The translations under genes and the position numbers were made by a program. From positions 1 to 64,000 of the forward strand of contig JARIBI010000058.1 of assembly GCA_029257435.1 (NCBI GenBank): a stretch of 64,000 bases of DNA, written 5' to 3'. Below, piece by piece: positions 18,352-28,233 of this stretch. Numbering within the stretch: the stretch's first letter is position 1; the number at the start of each line of letters is the position of its first letter. The DNA is from Sporosarcina sp. (GTDB taxonomy: Bacteria; Bacillota; Bacilli; Bacillales_A; Planococcaceae). Under the pieces are notes generated by a model that saw only the letters and a list, made by a program, of their open reading frames with translations, did no database searches and was not told the origin of the DNA.

Positions 18352-19566
18352 TCAGTCTTTACGGATTGGAGGAATTCGATAATCCAATCCTATTGATGGA
18401 TGAATTGGATTGATTCCGAATGCATATAAATCCGAAACAGAAGATGAGAAGCCTGCAGATGCACTTTTAAAATTGGCGAGCCGGCTTACGACAGGCAATT
18501 TCATATTCTCTTTCATTTCTTTAAGGTAGCTTTGACCGGCACGTGTCATTCCGAGCAGACGCAGGTGGTCTGGAGCAGGCATGGATGCACGGTGGCTGTA
18601 TGTGAAGCCGGTGTAGATGTGGGTGAGCATGCGCTGGATGCGTGTCCATGTATAGCGCTTAGACTTTACAATAGCCATGAATTGCTGGAATGTCTCAGCT
18701 TGTCTGGCTGCTTTGTATAAAAGATTTTCGATGCCTTCTGTAACATCTGCAATAGCGGCAAGGTGTTCGGGTCCGCTGCGAAGAATTTGGACTCTAAGGA
18801 GCGGATAGAAAGCATCCCAGCTGCCAAAAGAGCTGCGCTCAATAATCCAATTGTTTAAAGAATTATAAACAGAATTAGGGACAAACTGTTGGATAGGCGC
18901 TGTGCTCTCGGTTTCAAAAAATTCTTTTCGGATTCCCGTTGCACTGGCAATCGGATTGCCGTGTTTCACATCATCATGGTACCCCGCTCCCAGGCGCGGG
19001 AGAGTGGCTGGTTTCATGGAAGAGCCTATGTTTGCAGCGGCTTCCATATAGTGAAAACCAAGTATGTTGTTCGGTAATGATAAATCTACTGTTTCTTGTT
19101 CGTTTGCAGTAGAACGAATAAGCGTGGAGTATGCACGGTTTAACGCTTTTGGGTAACTTATCCCTTCTTGAACATACTCATGGATAAGTTCATCATACTG
19201 TGTTTGAACCGATGCAATCCGGCTTAGTGTAGTCGTGAATGGAACGATAGACCCGTTCTCGCTACCGAAGCAATAACTGGAACAGCCAGCAGCATCTAAA
19301 AGCTGGATAGCACCAGATGCAAACGAAGGAGCATTTGAGGTTGCGCGCTCATAAGGCAATTCGAAAACGATGTCTACTCCGTTTTCAAGCGCCATTTCTG
19401 TACGCGTCCATTTGTCGACCAATGCAGGTTCACCGCGTTGAAGAAAGTTACCGCTCATGACAGCGATGACTAAATCAGATTCAGTTTGAGCTTTTGCAGA
19501 GGCAGCATGGTACAAGTGGCCGTTATGGAAAGGATTATATTCTACGACGATGCCGACAGCTTTCAT
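18352..19566 (-). CDS. tmcAL: Nucleotidyltransferase-fold protein, tRNA(Met) cytidine acetate ligase (TmcAL/YlbM)
   Basis: MKAVGIVVEYNPFHNGHLYH...VIAVMSGNFLQRGEPALVDKW. Confidence 0.9.
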   Translation of the reverse strand: MKAVGIVVEYNPFHNGHLYHAASAKAQTESDLVIAVMSGNFLQRGEPALVDKWTRTEMALENGVDIVFELPYERATSNAPSFASGAIQLLDAAGCSSYCFGSENGSIVPFTTTLSRIASVQTQYDELIHEYVQEGISYPKALNRAYSTLIRSTANEQETVDLSLPNNILGFHYMEAAANIGSSMKPATLPRLGAGYHDDVKHGNPIASATGIRKEFFETESTAPIQQFVPNSVYNSLNNWIIERSSFGSWDAFYPLLRVQILRSGPEHLAAIADVTEGIENLLYKAARQAETFQQFMAIVKSKRYTWTRIQRMLTHIYTGFTYSHRASMPAPDHLRLLGMTRAGQSYLKEMKENMKLPVVSRLANFKSASAGFSSSVSDLYAFGINPIHPSIGLDYRIPPIRKD

Positions 19567-19641
19567 GGAAAATCACTCCTGTTTGAAGTTTTTCTTTCGT
19601 TTAGTATAATGAACTAAGCGATCAAGTGACAAGAAAATATC

Positions 19642-19670
19642 TTGACATCTTTTTTTATCCGCTATATAAT
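19642..19670 (+). promoter_or_regulatory. Consensus sigma-A promoter for ylbN-rpmF
   Basis: TTGACA-N17-TATAAT exact consensus upstream of ylbN. Confidence 0.85.
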
Positions 19671-19697
19671 CAAAAGTGTTGTCTTGAGGTGATAGGC

Positions 19698-20231
19698 ATG
19701 AAATGGTCAATTCATCAATTGCGTAAGTTCAGGCAGGGAGCAATGCCGCTTGACGAAGTGGTTGATTTAGGATCTGTAAGGGAAAGAAACCCGGAAATCC
19801 GGGCGATTTCACCTGTTCAGTTAACAGGAAGTTGTACAGTTGGTTCTAAAAAGATCTCGTTTCACTTCCATTTGGAAGGTTCGTTGACATTGCCATGTGC
19901 CCGCACATGGGAAGATGTTCATTTTCCGTTCTCCATTGAGTCGGACGAACAGTACAGTTGGGATGAAGACGTATTAGCACAGGACGATGAAATCCATCCG
20001 ATTACGGGGGATGTCGTCGATCCAATGCCGATCTTTGAAGAGCTCATTCTTCTGGAAGTACCGTTGCAGGTTTACTGCGACGATGCGGATACCATGACGG
20101 AAGCCTCCGGCACGGGTTGGTCGTACGCGACTGACGAAGAGTATAATCTCCAATTGACAGAAGAACAGGATAAGAAAACGGATCCTAGACTTGCAGGCTT
20201 AGCAAGATTTTTTGAATCCGATAACGACTAG
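19698..20231 (+). CDS. ylbN: YceD/DUF177 family protein (YlbN)
   Basis: MKWSIHQLRKFRQGAMPLDE; precedes rpmF; start at ATG 19698 rather than 19626, which lies upstream of the promoter. Confidence 0.85.
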   Translation: MKWSIHQLRKFRQGAMPLDEVVDLGSVRERNPEIRAISPVQLTGSCTVGSKKISFHFHLEGSLTLPCARTWEDVHFPFSIESDEQYSWDEDVLAQDDEIHPITGDVVDPMPIFEELILLEVPLQVYCDDADTMTEASGTGWSYATDEEYNLQLTEEQDKKTDPRLAGLARFFESDND

Positions 20232-20255
20232 TCGAAATAAAGGAGGTGCCCTCTA

Positions 20256-20429
20256 ATGGCAGTACCAAAGAGAAGAACATCTAAAACCAAAAAGAATATG
20301 CGCCGTACACATTACAAGTTACAAGTACCTGGTATGACAACTTGTGAAAACTGTGGTGAAATGAAATTGGCACACCGCATCTGTAAGTCATGCGGTCAAT
20401 ACAAAGGGAAAGTCGTTGTAGGCGAATAA
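20256..20429 (+). CDS. rpmF: 50S ribosomal protein L32
   Basis: 57 aa [57 protein letters not shown], zinc CXXC pairs; missing from the ORF track (short). Confidence 0.97.
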   Translation: MAVPKRRTSKTKKNMRRTHYKLQVPGMTTCENCGEMKLAHRICKSCGQYKGKVVVGE

Positions 20430-20471
20430 GCAAGATTCTGCCGCAACTCCCTGATAGCTATTGCTATCTAA

Positions 20472-20511
20472 AGACTACCGTGAGACCATGGGTCACGGTA
20501 GTCTTTTTTTG
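20472..20511 (+). terminator. Terminator after rpmF
   Basis: AGACTACCGTGAGACCATGGGTCACGGTAGTCTTTTTTT. Confidence 0.85.
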
Positions 20512-20537
20512 TACATAAAAATCTAGGAGGCTGTGTC

Positions 20538-21293
20538 ATGTCATTTAATATTACATCCGATCAGGGAGTCGTGACATTCACCATTACCCGACCTGAAGTT
20601 CGGAATGCGGTGAATCATGAAGTGATAGAAGGTCTTGAACAATTCATTGCTCAAATTGAGCAGAACAAATCGGTGAAATGGGGAGTCATCACATCTGTTG
20701 GCGGCAAAGCATTTTGTTCAGGCGGTGACCTGGGTGAGTTCCACGTGTTAGAAACATCTGCGCAGGCGCTGCCGATGCTTTCTCGAATGACAGAGCTATT
20801 GTATCGGCTTGCAACATTGCCTGTACCAACACTAGCACTGATGGATGGAGCTGCAGTTGGCGGAGGCTGCGAAATTGCAGCTGCATGTGATTACAGACTG
20901 ATGAAGTCCGGTGTCAAAGCAGGGTTCATCCAAGGAACACTTGCAATTACTACTGGCTGGGGCGGGGCATCGCTACTTTATGAAAAAGAGTCCGGGCATA
21001 GTCATGTCCTTCAGTTATTGACTCGTGCGCAGCTTCATACAGCTGAAGCACTCGTTGAATGGGGCTGGATCACTGAACTTTATGAAGATGACAAACAGGC
21101 AGCACTAGATCAGTTTATAGCGAAGTTTGCAAATATAGAGTCCGATGTCTTACGAGCTTACAAGGCAGTTGCTGTACGGAAATGGGAACAGTCAGACTTG
21201 AAGAGCCGGATGATGGAAGAATGCAATCAGTGTTCAATCCTTTGGGAATCCGAAGCACATCATGCGGCTGTACGTCAATTTCGCAACCGATAA
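20538..21293 (+). CDS. Enoyl-CoA hydratase/isomerase family protein
   Basis: Crotonase fold: GGKAFCSGGDLGEFH, GAAVGGGCEIAAACDYRLM. Confidence 0.85.
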   Translation: MSFNITSDQGVVTFTITRPEVRNAVNHEVIEGLEQFIAQIEQNKSVKWGVITSVGGKAFCSGGDLGEFHVLETSAQALPMLSRMTELLYRLATLPVPTLALMDGAAVGGGCEIAAACDYRLMKSGVKAGFIQGTLAITTGWGGASLLYEKESGHSHVLQLLTRAQLHTAEALVEWGWITELYEDDKQAALDQFIAKFANIESDVLRAYKAVAVRKWEQSDLKSRMMEECNQCSILWESEAHHAAVRQFRNR

Positions 21294-21427
21294 TTGCTGG
21301 ATATATAGTTCGAATATTCTAAAGATAAACGAATAGTTGAAAACGGTTTCATTGTTCAGATAAACTAGTAAATAGATATTTGAAAATCATCTATCTGCAG
21401 CAAGCAAAAGTTGAGGAGGAAAACAAT

Positions 21428-21643
21428 ATGGCACAAGTACTTTCTACAATGACAGGAACAGTTTTCACAATTGAAGTTGAAGTTGGGCAAGAAGTGAAAA
21501 AGGGGGATGTCGTTGTCATCCTTGAATCAATGAAAATGGAAATTCCTGTTGAAGCTGAAATGGATGGGAAAGTGGCGTCTATCGCTGTTAAGGAAGAGGA
21601 CTTTGTTGACGAAGGGGACCTTATTCTGACGTTTGAAGGATAA
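21428..21643 (+). CDS. Biotin/lipoyl attachment domain protein (BCCP-like)
   Basis: VVILESMKMEIPVEAEMDGKV biotinylation motif; ATG 21428 after GAGGAGG. Confidence 0.9.
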   Translation: MAQVLSTMTGTVFTIEVEVGQEVKKGDVVVILESMKMEIPVEAEMDGKVASIAVKEEDFVDEGDLILTFEG

Positions 21644-21668
21644 GTGAATTAACGAAGGGGGAGTTCAC

Positions 21669-23222
21669 ATGACAAACCACACAGAAGAACAAAAGGGGTA
21701 TAATCATAAACTTGAACAACAGCTCGAGGAGATTTTTTCGGGCGGACAGCCGAAATATCATGAAAAAGCTGCTCAGCAAGGAAAGCTTTTTGTTCGGAAA
21801 CGTCTAGAGTTACTGTTTGACGACGGTGAATATACAGAAGATGGACGTTTTGCGAATTGTGAAGCGGGCGACTTGCCTGCAGATGGTGTCGTCACCGCAA
21901 TGGGGAAGGTTGGCGGCCAAACGGTTTGTGTCATGGCAAATGATTCAACGATCAAAGCGGGTTCGTGGGGATCCCGCACAGTAGAGAAAATTATTAGAAT
22001 ACAAGAAACGGCTGAAATGCATCGTGTTCCGATGTTGTATTTAGTCGATTCAGCAGGGGCCCGTATTACGGATCAGCTGGATATGTTCCCGAACCGCAGA
22101 GGTGCAGGGCGGATTTTCCACAATCAAGTGAGGCTTTCTGGATTCATTCCTCAAATTTGTGTGCTGTTCGGTCCTTCAGCTGCTGGCGGTGCTTATATAC
22201 CAGCATTTTGTGATCTTGTAATAATGGTTAAAGGGAATTCCTCAATGTATTTAGGTTCGCCAAGAATGGCTGAGAAGGTCATCGGACAGAAAGTATCGTT
22301 AGAGGAAATGGGCGGTGCAGAAATGCATTGCACTGTCAGTGGATGCGGAGATGTACTGGCAGAGAACGAAGAAGAGGCGATTTCTGAAGCGAAGCGCTAC
22401 CTTGCGTTCTTCCCGGCAAACTTTACAGAGCCTGCACCTGTAGCAGAACCTGTTGAGGCAAAAGCAGGACGAACACTAGAAGAAATCATTCCTGAAAATC
22501 AAAATGCACCATTCAATATGTACGAAGCGTTGGATGTGCTGATTGATGAGGGAAGTTTCTTTGAGGTGAAAAAGAAGTTTGCTCCAGAATTGGTTACTGG
22601 GCTTGCACGTATTAACGGGAAGTCTGTAGGAATTATAGCAAACCAGCCGAAAGCAAAAGGCGGCGTGTTGTTTGTCGACTCCGCAGACAAAGGCGCCAAG
22701 TTCATTAACCTTTGTGATGCTTTTTCAATTCCTTTGCTATTTCTAGCAGATGTCCCTGGGTTCATGATCGGGACTAAAGTGGAAAAGGAGGGGATTATCC
22801 GTCACGGGGCGAAACTGATTATGGCGATGAGTTCTGCGACTGTGCCGAAAATCTCAGTCGTCGTACGTAAAGCATACGGTGCTGGACTGTACGCGATGGC
22901 AGGTCCAGCCTTTGAACCAGATGTTTGTATCGCACTGCCAACGGCACAGATTGCAGTTATGGGACCAGAAGCGGCTGTGAACGCGGTCTATTCAAACAAG
23001 ATTGAAGCGATTGAAGATCCGAAAGAGCGACGTGCATACGTACTGGAAAAACAGCAGGAATACAAAGAAGAGATCGATATTTATCGTTTAGCATCAGAGA
23101 TGATTATCGATGAAATCGTGAAACCTTCCGATTTGCGAACAGTTCTTGCTGCGCGTTTTGAACTATACAGTACAAAGAATATTCCACAGCCGCCTCGGAA
23201 ACACCCGGTTTATCCAGTTTAA
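21669..23222 (+). CDS. Acyl-CoA carboxylase carboxyltransferase (beta) subunit
   Basis: 517 aa; SAGARITDQLDMFPNRRGAGRIFHNQVRLSG, GPSAAGGAYIPAFCD, DVPGFMIGTKVEKEGIIRHGAKL. Confidence 0.9.
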   Translation: MTNHTEEQKGYNHKLEQQLEEIFSGGQPKYHEKAAQQGKLFVRKRLELLFDDGEYTEDGRFANCEAGDLPADGVVTAMGKVGGQTVCVMANDSTIKAGSWGSRTVEKIIRIQETAEMHRVPMLYLVDSAGARITDQLDMFPNRRGAGRIFHNQVRLSGFIPQICVLFGPSAAGGAYIPAFCDLVIMVKGNSSMYLGSPRMAEKVIGQKVSLEEMGGAEMHCTVSGCGDVLAENEEEAISEAKRYLAFFPANFTEPAPVAEPVEAKAGRTLEEIIPENQNAPFNMYEALDVLIDEGSFFEVKKKFAPELVTGLARINGKSVGIIANQPKAKGGVLFVDSADKGAKFINLCDAFSIPLLFLADVPGFMIGTKVEKEGIIRHGAKLIMAMSSATVPKISVVVRKAYGAGLYAMAGPAFEPDVCIALPTAQIAVMGPEAAVNAVYSNKIEAIEDPKERRAYVLEKQQEYKEEIDIYRLASEMIIDEIVKPSDLRTVLAARFELYSTKNIPQPPRKHPVYPV

Positions 23223-23228
23223 GTGATA

Positions 23229-23257
23229 CGAGTATTGTCCGCCTGATGGGCGGACTT
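23229..23257 (+). terminator. Small terminator after carboxyltransferase gene
   Basis: GTCCGCCTGATGGGCGGACTTTTCT. Confidence 0.6.
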
Positions 23258-23280
23258 TTCTCTTGATAAGGGGGGAGAAA

Positions 23281-24171
23281 ATGGAAGTTGTGATAGTAGG
23301 GGCGGGAGCGATGGGACTCTTAATTGGTTCCTACTTAGCTGAATCAGGAATGTCAGTTTCGTTTTTAACGAGACGAAATGAGCAAGCTGCGGACTTGATC
23401 GACAATGGCGTAAAAAGAATACATAATGGAAGAGTGAGTATGTTTCATGTTCATGCATTTTCGGACATAGCACATGCTCCAAAGAATGCATTCTGGATAC
23501 TTGCAGTAAAATCCAAGGATTTAAGAGGTGTCGTACAGCAATTGGAATCCGATAAGCTTCCCGGCCATTTAATGTTTATCCAAAATGGAATGCGTCACTA
23601 TGAACTTGCACGTTCTGTAACAATATCTTCTGTTTCAATTGCATCGCTCACGCATGGTGCAGGAAAAGCTGGCAATCATACTGTCATTCATAACGGAGTC
23701 GGGGTGATGAGAATTGCTGCGCTTACTGAAAAGCAGGAAGGTTCTTCTCGCTTATTAGAAGCAATCTCTTCCATGTTTCCTATTGTGCAAGAACAAGACG
23801 CACACTCGATGTTGTTAAGAAAGGCAATTATAAACTGCTGTATTAATCCCCTAACGGCGTTATTGGAGCTGAAGAATGGAGAATTACTCACAAATATCAC
23901 CGCACATGCACTCATGGAAACAGTTTATAGTGAACTTGCATCAGGATATCCAGAAGCAGTAAAAACTTTGGCTTTTTCTGACGTGGAAGAAGTGTGCAGA
24001 AGTACTGCAGACAACAGATCCTCCATGCTTACCGACCGGTATAATGGCATACCGATGGAGATTGACACAATTGTAAGTACAATTCTTGAGGGGAAAGGTG
24101 AACGTATGCCTACACTCAAGGTGTTGGAAAGACTGTTGAAAGCAATGGATGAAAGGAAAGATGACGTGTGA
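23281..24171 (+). CDS. panE: Ketopantoate reductase family (2-dehydropantoate 2-reductase)
   Basis: VVIVGAGAMGLLIGSYLAESG Rossmann motif; NCCINPLTAL; position of B. subtilis ylbQ. Confidence 0.8.
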   Translation: MEVVIVGAGAMGLLIGSYLAESGMSVSFLTRRNEQAADLIDNGVKRIHNGRVSMFHVHAFSDIAHAPKNAFWILAVKSKDLRGVVQQLESDKLPGHLMFIQNGMRHYELARSVTISSVSIASLTHGAGKAGNHTVIHNGVGVMRIAALTEKQEGSSRLLEAISSMFPIVQEQDAHSMLLRKAIINCCINPLTALLELKNGELLTNITAHALMETVYSELASGYPEAVKTLAFSDVEEVCRSTADNRSSMLTDRYNGIPMEIDTIVSTILEGKGERMPTLKVLERLLKAMDERKDDV

Positions 24172-24560
24172 AAGAAATCGTGCAATTCCTGTTGTCATTA
24201 ATCGTCATCGTGCCATATGTATTGACAGTTGCTTTGTTCGTAATAGTAAAATTGAGCGGACGTTCTTCTGTAAGATCCTTTCGTATAGCAGCAGATGTAA
24301 CGGTGCCTTTTTTAGTATTGTCCGTAATCGTCTTACTCAGAATGATTTTACAGATTCACGCCGGAATCATCCTAATAGCAGGTGTCCTCATAATTGGAAT
24401 TGGTTTTGCGATAGCAGAAAGAATTCGCAGTAAAGAATTCAGGGTCCAGAATATGCTGCGCAATCTATGGAGAATGCTGTTTTTAATAATGTCATTGTTC
24501 TACATTGTCTTGCTTTTAATAGGTGTTGCAAAAACAGTGGCGGAGTTTTTAAGAGGATAG
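24168..24560 (+). CDS. DUF3397 family membrane protein
   Basis: 130 aa 4-TM protein between panE and bshC; GTG start overlapping panE stop. Confidence 0.65.
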   Translation: MKEIVQFLLSLIVIVPYVLTVALFVIVKLSGRSSVRSFRIAADVTVPFLVLSVIVLLRMILQIHAGIILIAGVLIIGIGFAIAERIRSKEFRVQNMLRNLWRMLFLIMSLFYIVLLLIGVAKTVAEFLRG

Positions 24561-24646
24561 CTGGTTATTAAGCGTATGTTTTTTAACAACGACAATGGAG
24601 TGATATACTCAATCCATAAACAGTTGGTGAAAAAGGGGCTTAAACG

Positions 24647-26254
24647 ATGGAATTTGCATCACAAAACGTACATAAAAGTGCCGTTATAGAAGCGTATGAA
24701 CACGACGCGCAGTTCAACAAAACGTTCTATGACTATACGCTTAGCGCTGAAAGCTATACACAGCGACTCGCTGAATTGAAAAATCGTTCGTATCAGCGAC
24801 AGGAGCTTGCTGAGACAATCCGGTCATTTATGGAGCCATTCGGGATTTCAGATGCTGCCGCTGCTCATATAGATGAGCTTTCCGAAAATGGAGTGGCCGT
24901 TGTGGGCGGACAGCAAGCCGGACTTTTGACGGGTCCTCTCTATTCCGTTCATAAAGCGATTACAGTTATTTTGCTCGCAAAACAACAGCGAAAAGAATTA
25001 GGTGTTCCAGTTATCCCGGTGTTTTGGGTGGCGGGTGAAGACCATGATATAGAAGAAATCAATCATATCTTTACCGAGCAAGACGGCCGTCCGGTAAAAC
25101 AGCAATATCCGGAACGTTATGTTTTAAAGTCGATGGCATCGGATACTGAATATAATGCTGAACAAATGGCAGAATACATTCGGTTAGTATTTCGTGATTA
25201 CGAAGAAACAGCATATACAAAGGAATTGTTAGAAGAAGTCCTTACTTCTGCAGAACAAGAGCACACTTTTACTAAATTCTTCGTTCGTTTAATGAACAAC
25301 CTATTCCAAAAACACGGACTGTTGTTCATCGATTCAGCTGACAAGACGTTGCGTCAGCTTGAATCCGGCTATTTCAAAAAACTGATTACAGAGTCTAAAA
25401 CAATTGCTGGAAAGATTTTATTGAAAGAACGGTTATTTGAAGAGCAGGGATTCGGAACACCAATTCAAGCTGCAGAGAATGCGGCACATTTATTTTACGT
25501 ACATGAAACAGGCAGGGTGTTATTGAGCAGAAAAGATGATGTGTTTGTAAATGAGACAGCTGGTCTTCGATTTACGGCTGAAGAACTTATTGCCATTGCT
25601 GAGCAGACGCCATGGAAGCTAAGCAATAATGTAGCTACGAGACCATTGATGCAAGATATGGTGTTTCCTGTTCTCGCATTTGTTGGAGGACCTGGTGAAA
25701 TCGCGTATTGGTCTTTGTTAAAAGATGCTTTTAACCATTTAGAAATGAAAATGCCGATTCTAGTTCCTAGGATTTCGATTACGTTGGTTACTTCTGAAAT
25801 ACAGCATGCATTGAAGAAATCAGAGTTGACCGTTGATCAAGTGATGACGGGCGAAGTGATTAGCAGACGAGCACAATTTTTAGATGAACAAAAAGACGTC
25901 AAACTTGAACAGTTACTTCAAGAAACTGAAAACGTGATTCAGGAACAATACAACAAAATTGAACAGCATATTTCTGATAAGGACCTGAAAAGTCTTGCCG
26001 GGAAAAATCGCGCGTATCACTTGCGTCAGCTTACCTATCTTCGAGACAAATCTGAAGATGCCTTGTTAAGGAAGTATGCGGCGGCGATTCGGAATTACAG
26101 TTTAGTTGAGGGCGATTTGTATCCGGAAAGAAATTTGCAGGAGCGTACGTATACGCCGTATCCGTATTTAAACGTATATGGACCTGCACTAATTGATGAT
26201 TTGCTGGATGCTTCTTTACCAATTAACGGGCAACATGTTGTCATCTGCCTATAA
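24647..26254 (+). CDS. bshC: Bacillithiol biosynthesis cysteine-adding enzyme BshC
   Basis: VVGGQQAGLLTGPLYSVHKAI, PVIPVFWVAGEDHDIEEINH. Confidence 0.95.
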   Translation: MEFASQNVHKSAVIEAYEHDAQFNKTFYDYTLSAESYTQRLAELKNRSYQRQELAETIRSFMEPFGISDAAAAHIDELSENGVAVVGGQQAGLLTGPLYSVHKAITVILLAKQQRKELGVPVIPVFWVAGEDHDIEEINHIFTEQDGRPVKQQYPERYVLKSMASDTEYNAEQMAEYIRLVFRDYEETAYTKELLEEVLTSAEQEHTFTKFFVRLMNNLFQKHGLLFIDSADKTLRQLESGYFKKLITESKTIAGKILLKERLFEEQGFGTPIQAAENAAHLFYVHETGRVLLSRKDDVFVNETAGLRFTAEELIAIAEQTPWKLSNNVATRPLMQDMVFPVLAFVGGPGEIAYWSLLKDAFNHLEMKMPILVPRISITLVTSEIQHALKKSELTVDQVMTGEVISRRAQFLDEQKDVKLEQLLQETENVIQEQYNKIEQHISDKDLKSLAGKNRAYHLRQLTYLRDKSEDALLRKYAAAIRNYSLVEGDLYPERNLQERTYTPYPYLNVYGPALIDDLLDASLPINGQHVVICL

Positions 26255-26266
26255 ATAATTTATAAA

Positions 26267-26308
26267 GCATCTCAATTGCGCAGTCACTGTGCGAATTGGG
26301 ATGCTTTT
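26267..26308 (+). terminator. Terminator after bshC
   Basis: AGCATCTCAATTGCGCAGTCACTGTGCGAATTGGGATGCTTTTC. Confidence 0.75.
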
Positions 26309-26380
26309 CTTTGTAATAAATGTCACAATCTCAATAAATGAAGTACTATTGATACATTTTCATTGCAATTTGGGAAATTG

Positions 26381-26406
26381 GTGGAGGAAAGTGGAGGGAT
26401 GTGGTA
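26381..26406 (+). promoter_or_regulatory. Probable MraZ operator: three 10-bp-spaced GTGG repeats
   Basis: GTGGAG(26381)-N4-GTGGAG(26391)-N4-GTGGTA(26401) just upstream of mraZ. Confidence 0.65.
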
Positions 26407-26435
26407 CATTAAATTTATATAGTGGGGTGAAGGGT

Positions 26436-26867
26436 ATGTTCATGGGTGAATATCAGCATACTATCGATACAAAAGGCCGTTTGATAATCCCTTCAAAATT
26501 CAGGGAAGATCTTGCGGATGGTTTTGTGTTGACTCGCGGCCTCGACAATTGTCTCTTCGGTTATCCGATGAATGAATGGAAAAAGCTTGAAGAGAAGTTG
26601 AAAGCGCTGCCCGTGACAAAAAAAGACGCCCGAGCATTCACACGATTTTTCTTTTCTGGTGCAACTGAAGTTGAACTGGACAAGCAAGGCCGTGTTAATA
26701 TTCCATCTTCACTGCTTGGCTATGCCAAAATCTCTAAAGATTGCATGGTTATAGGTGTTTCCGGGAGATTTGAAATATGGTCTGAAGAAAATTGGCAGAC
26801 GTATTACGAGGAGTCCGAGGAATCTTTTAACGATATCGCAGAAAATATTATGGACTTTGACTTTTGA
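26436..26867 (+). CDS. mraZ: Transcriptional regulator MraZ
   Basis: [24 protein letters not shown]; start 26436 (ORF track 26289 too long). Confidence 0.95.
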   Translation: MFMGEYQHTIDTKGRLIIPSKFREDLADGFVLTRGLDNCLFGYPMNEWKKLEEKLKALPVTKKDARAFTRFFFSGATEVELDKQGRVNIPSSLLGYAKISKDCMVIGVSGRFEIWSEENWQTYYEESEESFNDIAENIMDFDF

Positions 26868-26914
26868 GAGTCAGGTTGGATTTTAGACGTTAATTTTAGA
26901 AAGCAGGCGGTACC

Positions 26915-27847
26915 ATGTTCGATCATACAACTGTATTACTTCACGAAGCTGTGGAAGGCCTTTCTATACAACCGGAAGGGATCTATGTCGACTGTACTCT
27001 TGGGGGTGCTGGACATAGTAAAGAAATTGCGAAACAGCTATCAGGAAAAGGCAGACTTATTTGTTTTGACCAAGATATGACTGCAATTGAAGCCGCAAAA
27101 CAGACGTTATCCGAGTATTTGGATAGAGTGACGTTCATTCATGCTAATTTCAGTCAGTTAAAAGAGGAACTCCATAGAATTGATATAGAATTTGTAGATG
27201 GAATTTTGTACGATCTTGGTGTCTCTTCCCCTCAATTGGATACACCTGAACGCGGGTTTAGTTACAACCATGATGCGCCACTAGACATGAGAATGGATAC
27301 AACCGCTCCTCTAACTGCTTTTGAAGTGGTGAATGAATGGAGTTATCAAGATTTACTGCGTATTTTCTTCCGCTACGGAGAAGAGAAGTTCTCAAAAAGC
27401 ATCGCGCGCAAAATTGAAGAAGCACGTTCAGATAAACCGATTCAGACGACAGCTGAACTTGCAGAGCTTATTAAGACAGGTATTCCAGCCGCTGCAAGAA
27501 GAACAGGCGGCCACCCGGCGAAACGGGTGTTTCAAGCGATTCGGATTGCAGTCAATGATGAATTAGGTGCAGCAGAAACGTCTCTGACAGACGCTATTGA
27601 GCTTCTTAATCCTAAAGGCCGCATCAGTGTTATCACTTTCCACTCGTTGGAAGATCGTCTGTGCAAGACGATTTTTAAAGAAGCCTCCTCTTTACCAGAG
27701 CTTCCTCCCAACTTGCCTGTGATACCAGAAGGACTTGACGTCAAATTGAAATTAATTACCCGTAAACCAATTTTGCCAAGTGAAGAAGAAATAGAAGCCA
27801 ACAAACGAGCGCGATCTGCAAAGCTTCGAATAGCTGAAAGAAAATGA
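26915..27847 (+). CDS. rsmH: 16S rRNA (cytosine1402-N4)-methyltransferase RsmH
   Basis: [35 protein letters not shown]. Confidence 0.97.
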   Translation: MFDHTTVLLHEAVEGLSIQPEGIYVDCTLGGAGHSKEIAKQLSGKGRLICFDQDMTAIEAAKQTLSEYLDRVTFIHANFSQLKEELHRIDIEFVDGILYDLGVSSPQLDTPERGFSYNHDAPLDMRMDTTAPLTAFEVVNEWSYQDLLRIFFRYGEEKFSKSIARKIEEARSDKPIQTTAELAELIKTGIPAAARRTGGHPAKRVFQAIRIAVNDELGAAETSLTDAIELLNPKGRISVITFHSLEDRLCKTIFKEASSLPELPPNLPVIPEGLDVKLKLITRKPILPSEEEIEANKRARSAKLRIAERK

Positions 27848-27864
27848 AAAGGGGATGAGGATGA

Positions 27865-28233
27865 ATGGCTCTAGAGCAACGCAAAATCCAACCGAATTAC
27901 ATACCGGAACAGGAAACTCAAGCGAGTCCGGCATCGATACCTGCTCCGAAAACCCGGACGATTTTTTCGCCGGGTGAAAAGTTTCTAGCTGTTGCATTCA
28001 TTGCTGCAGTTGTGATGTTTTCGACGATGGTGCTTCATACACAGGCTCAAATCAACGATACAAATAAAGATATGCACTATCTTTCAAATCAAATTGAGGA
28101 AACATCAAAACAGAATATCGAATTGTCCAACCAAGTTAGCGAGAAATCGACTTATGAACGTATTTGGGAGAAAGCAAAAGAACTTGGCTTGAATCTTAAT
28201 GAAAGTAACGTAAAGGTCGTGCCTGGACGATGA
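27865..28233 (+). CDS. ftsL: Cell division protein FtsL
   Basis: Short single-TM coiled-coil protein between rsmH and pbpB. Confidence 0.9.
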   Translation: MALEQRKIQPNYIPEQETQASPASIPAPKTRTIFSPGEKFLAVAFIAAVVMFSTMVLHTQAQINDTNKDMHYLSNQIEETSKQNIELSNQVSEKSTYERIWEKAKELGLNLNESNVKVVPGR

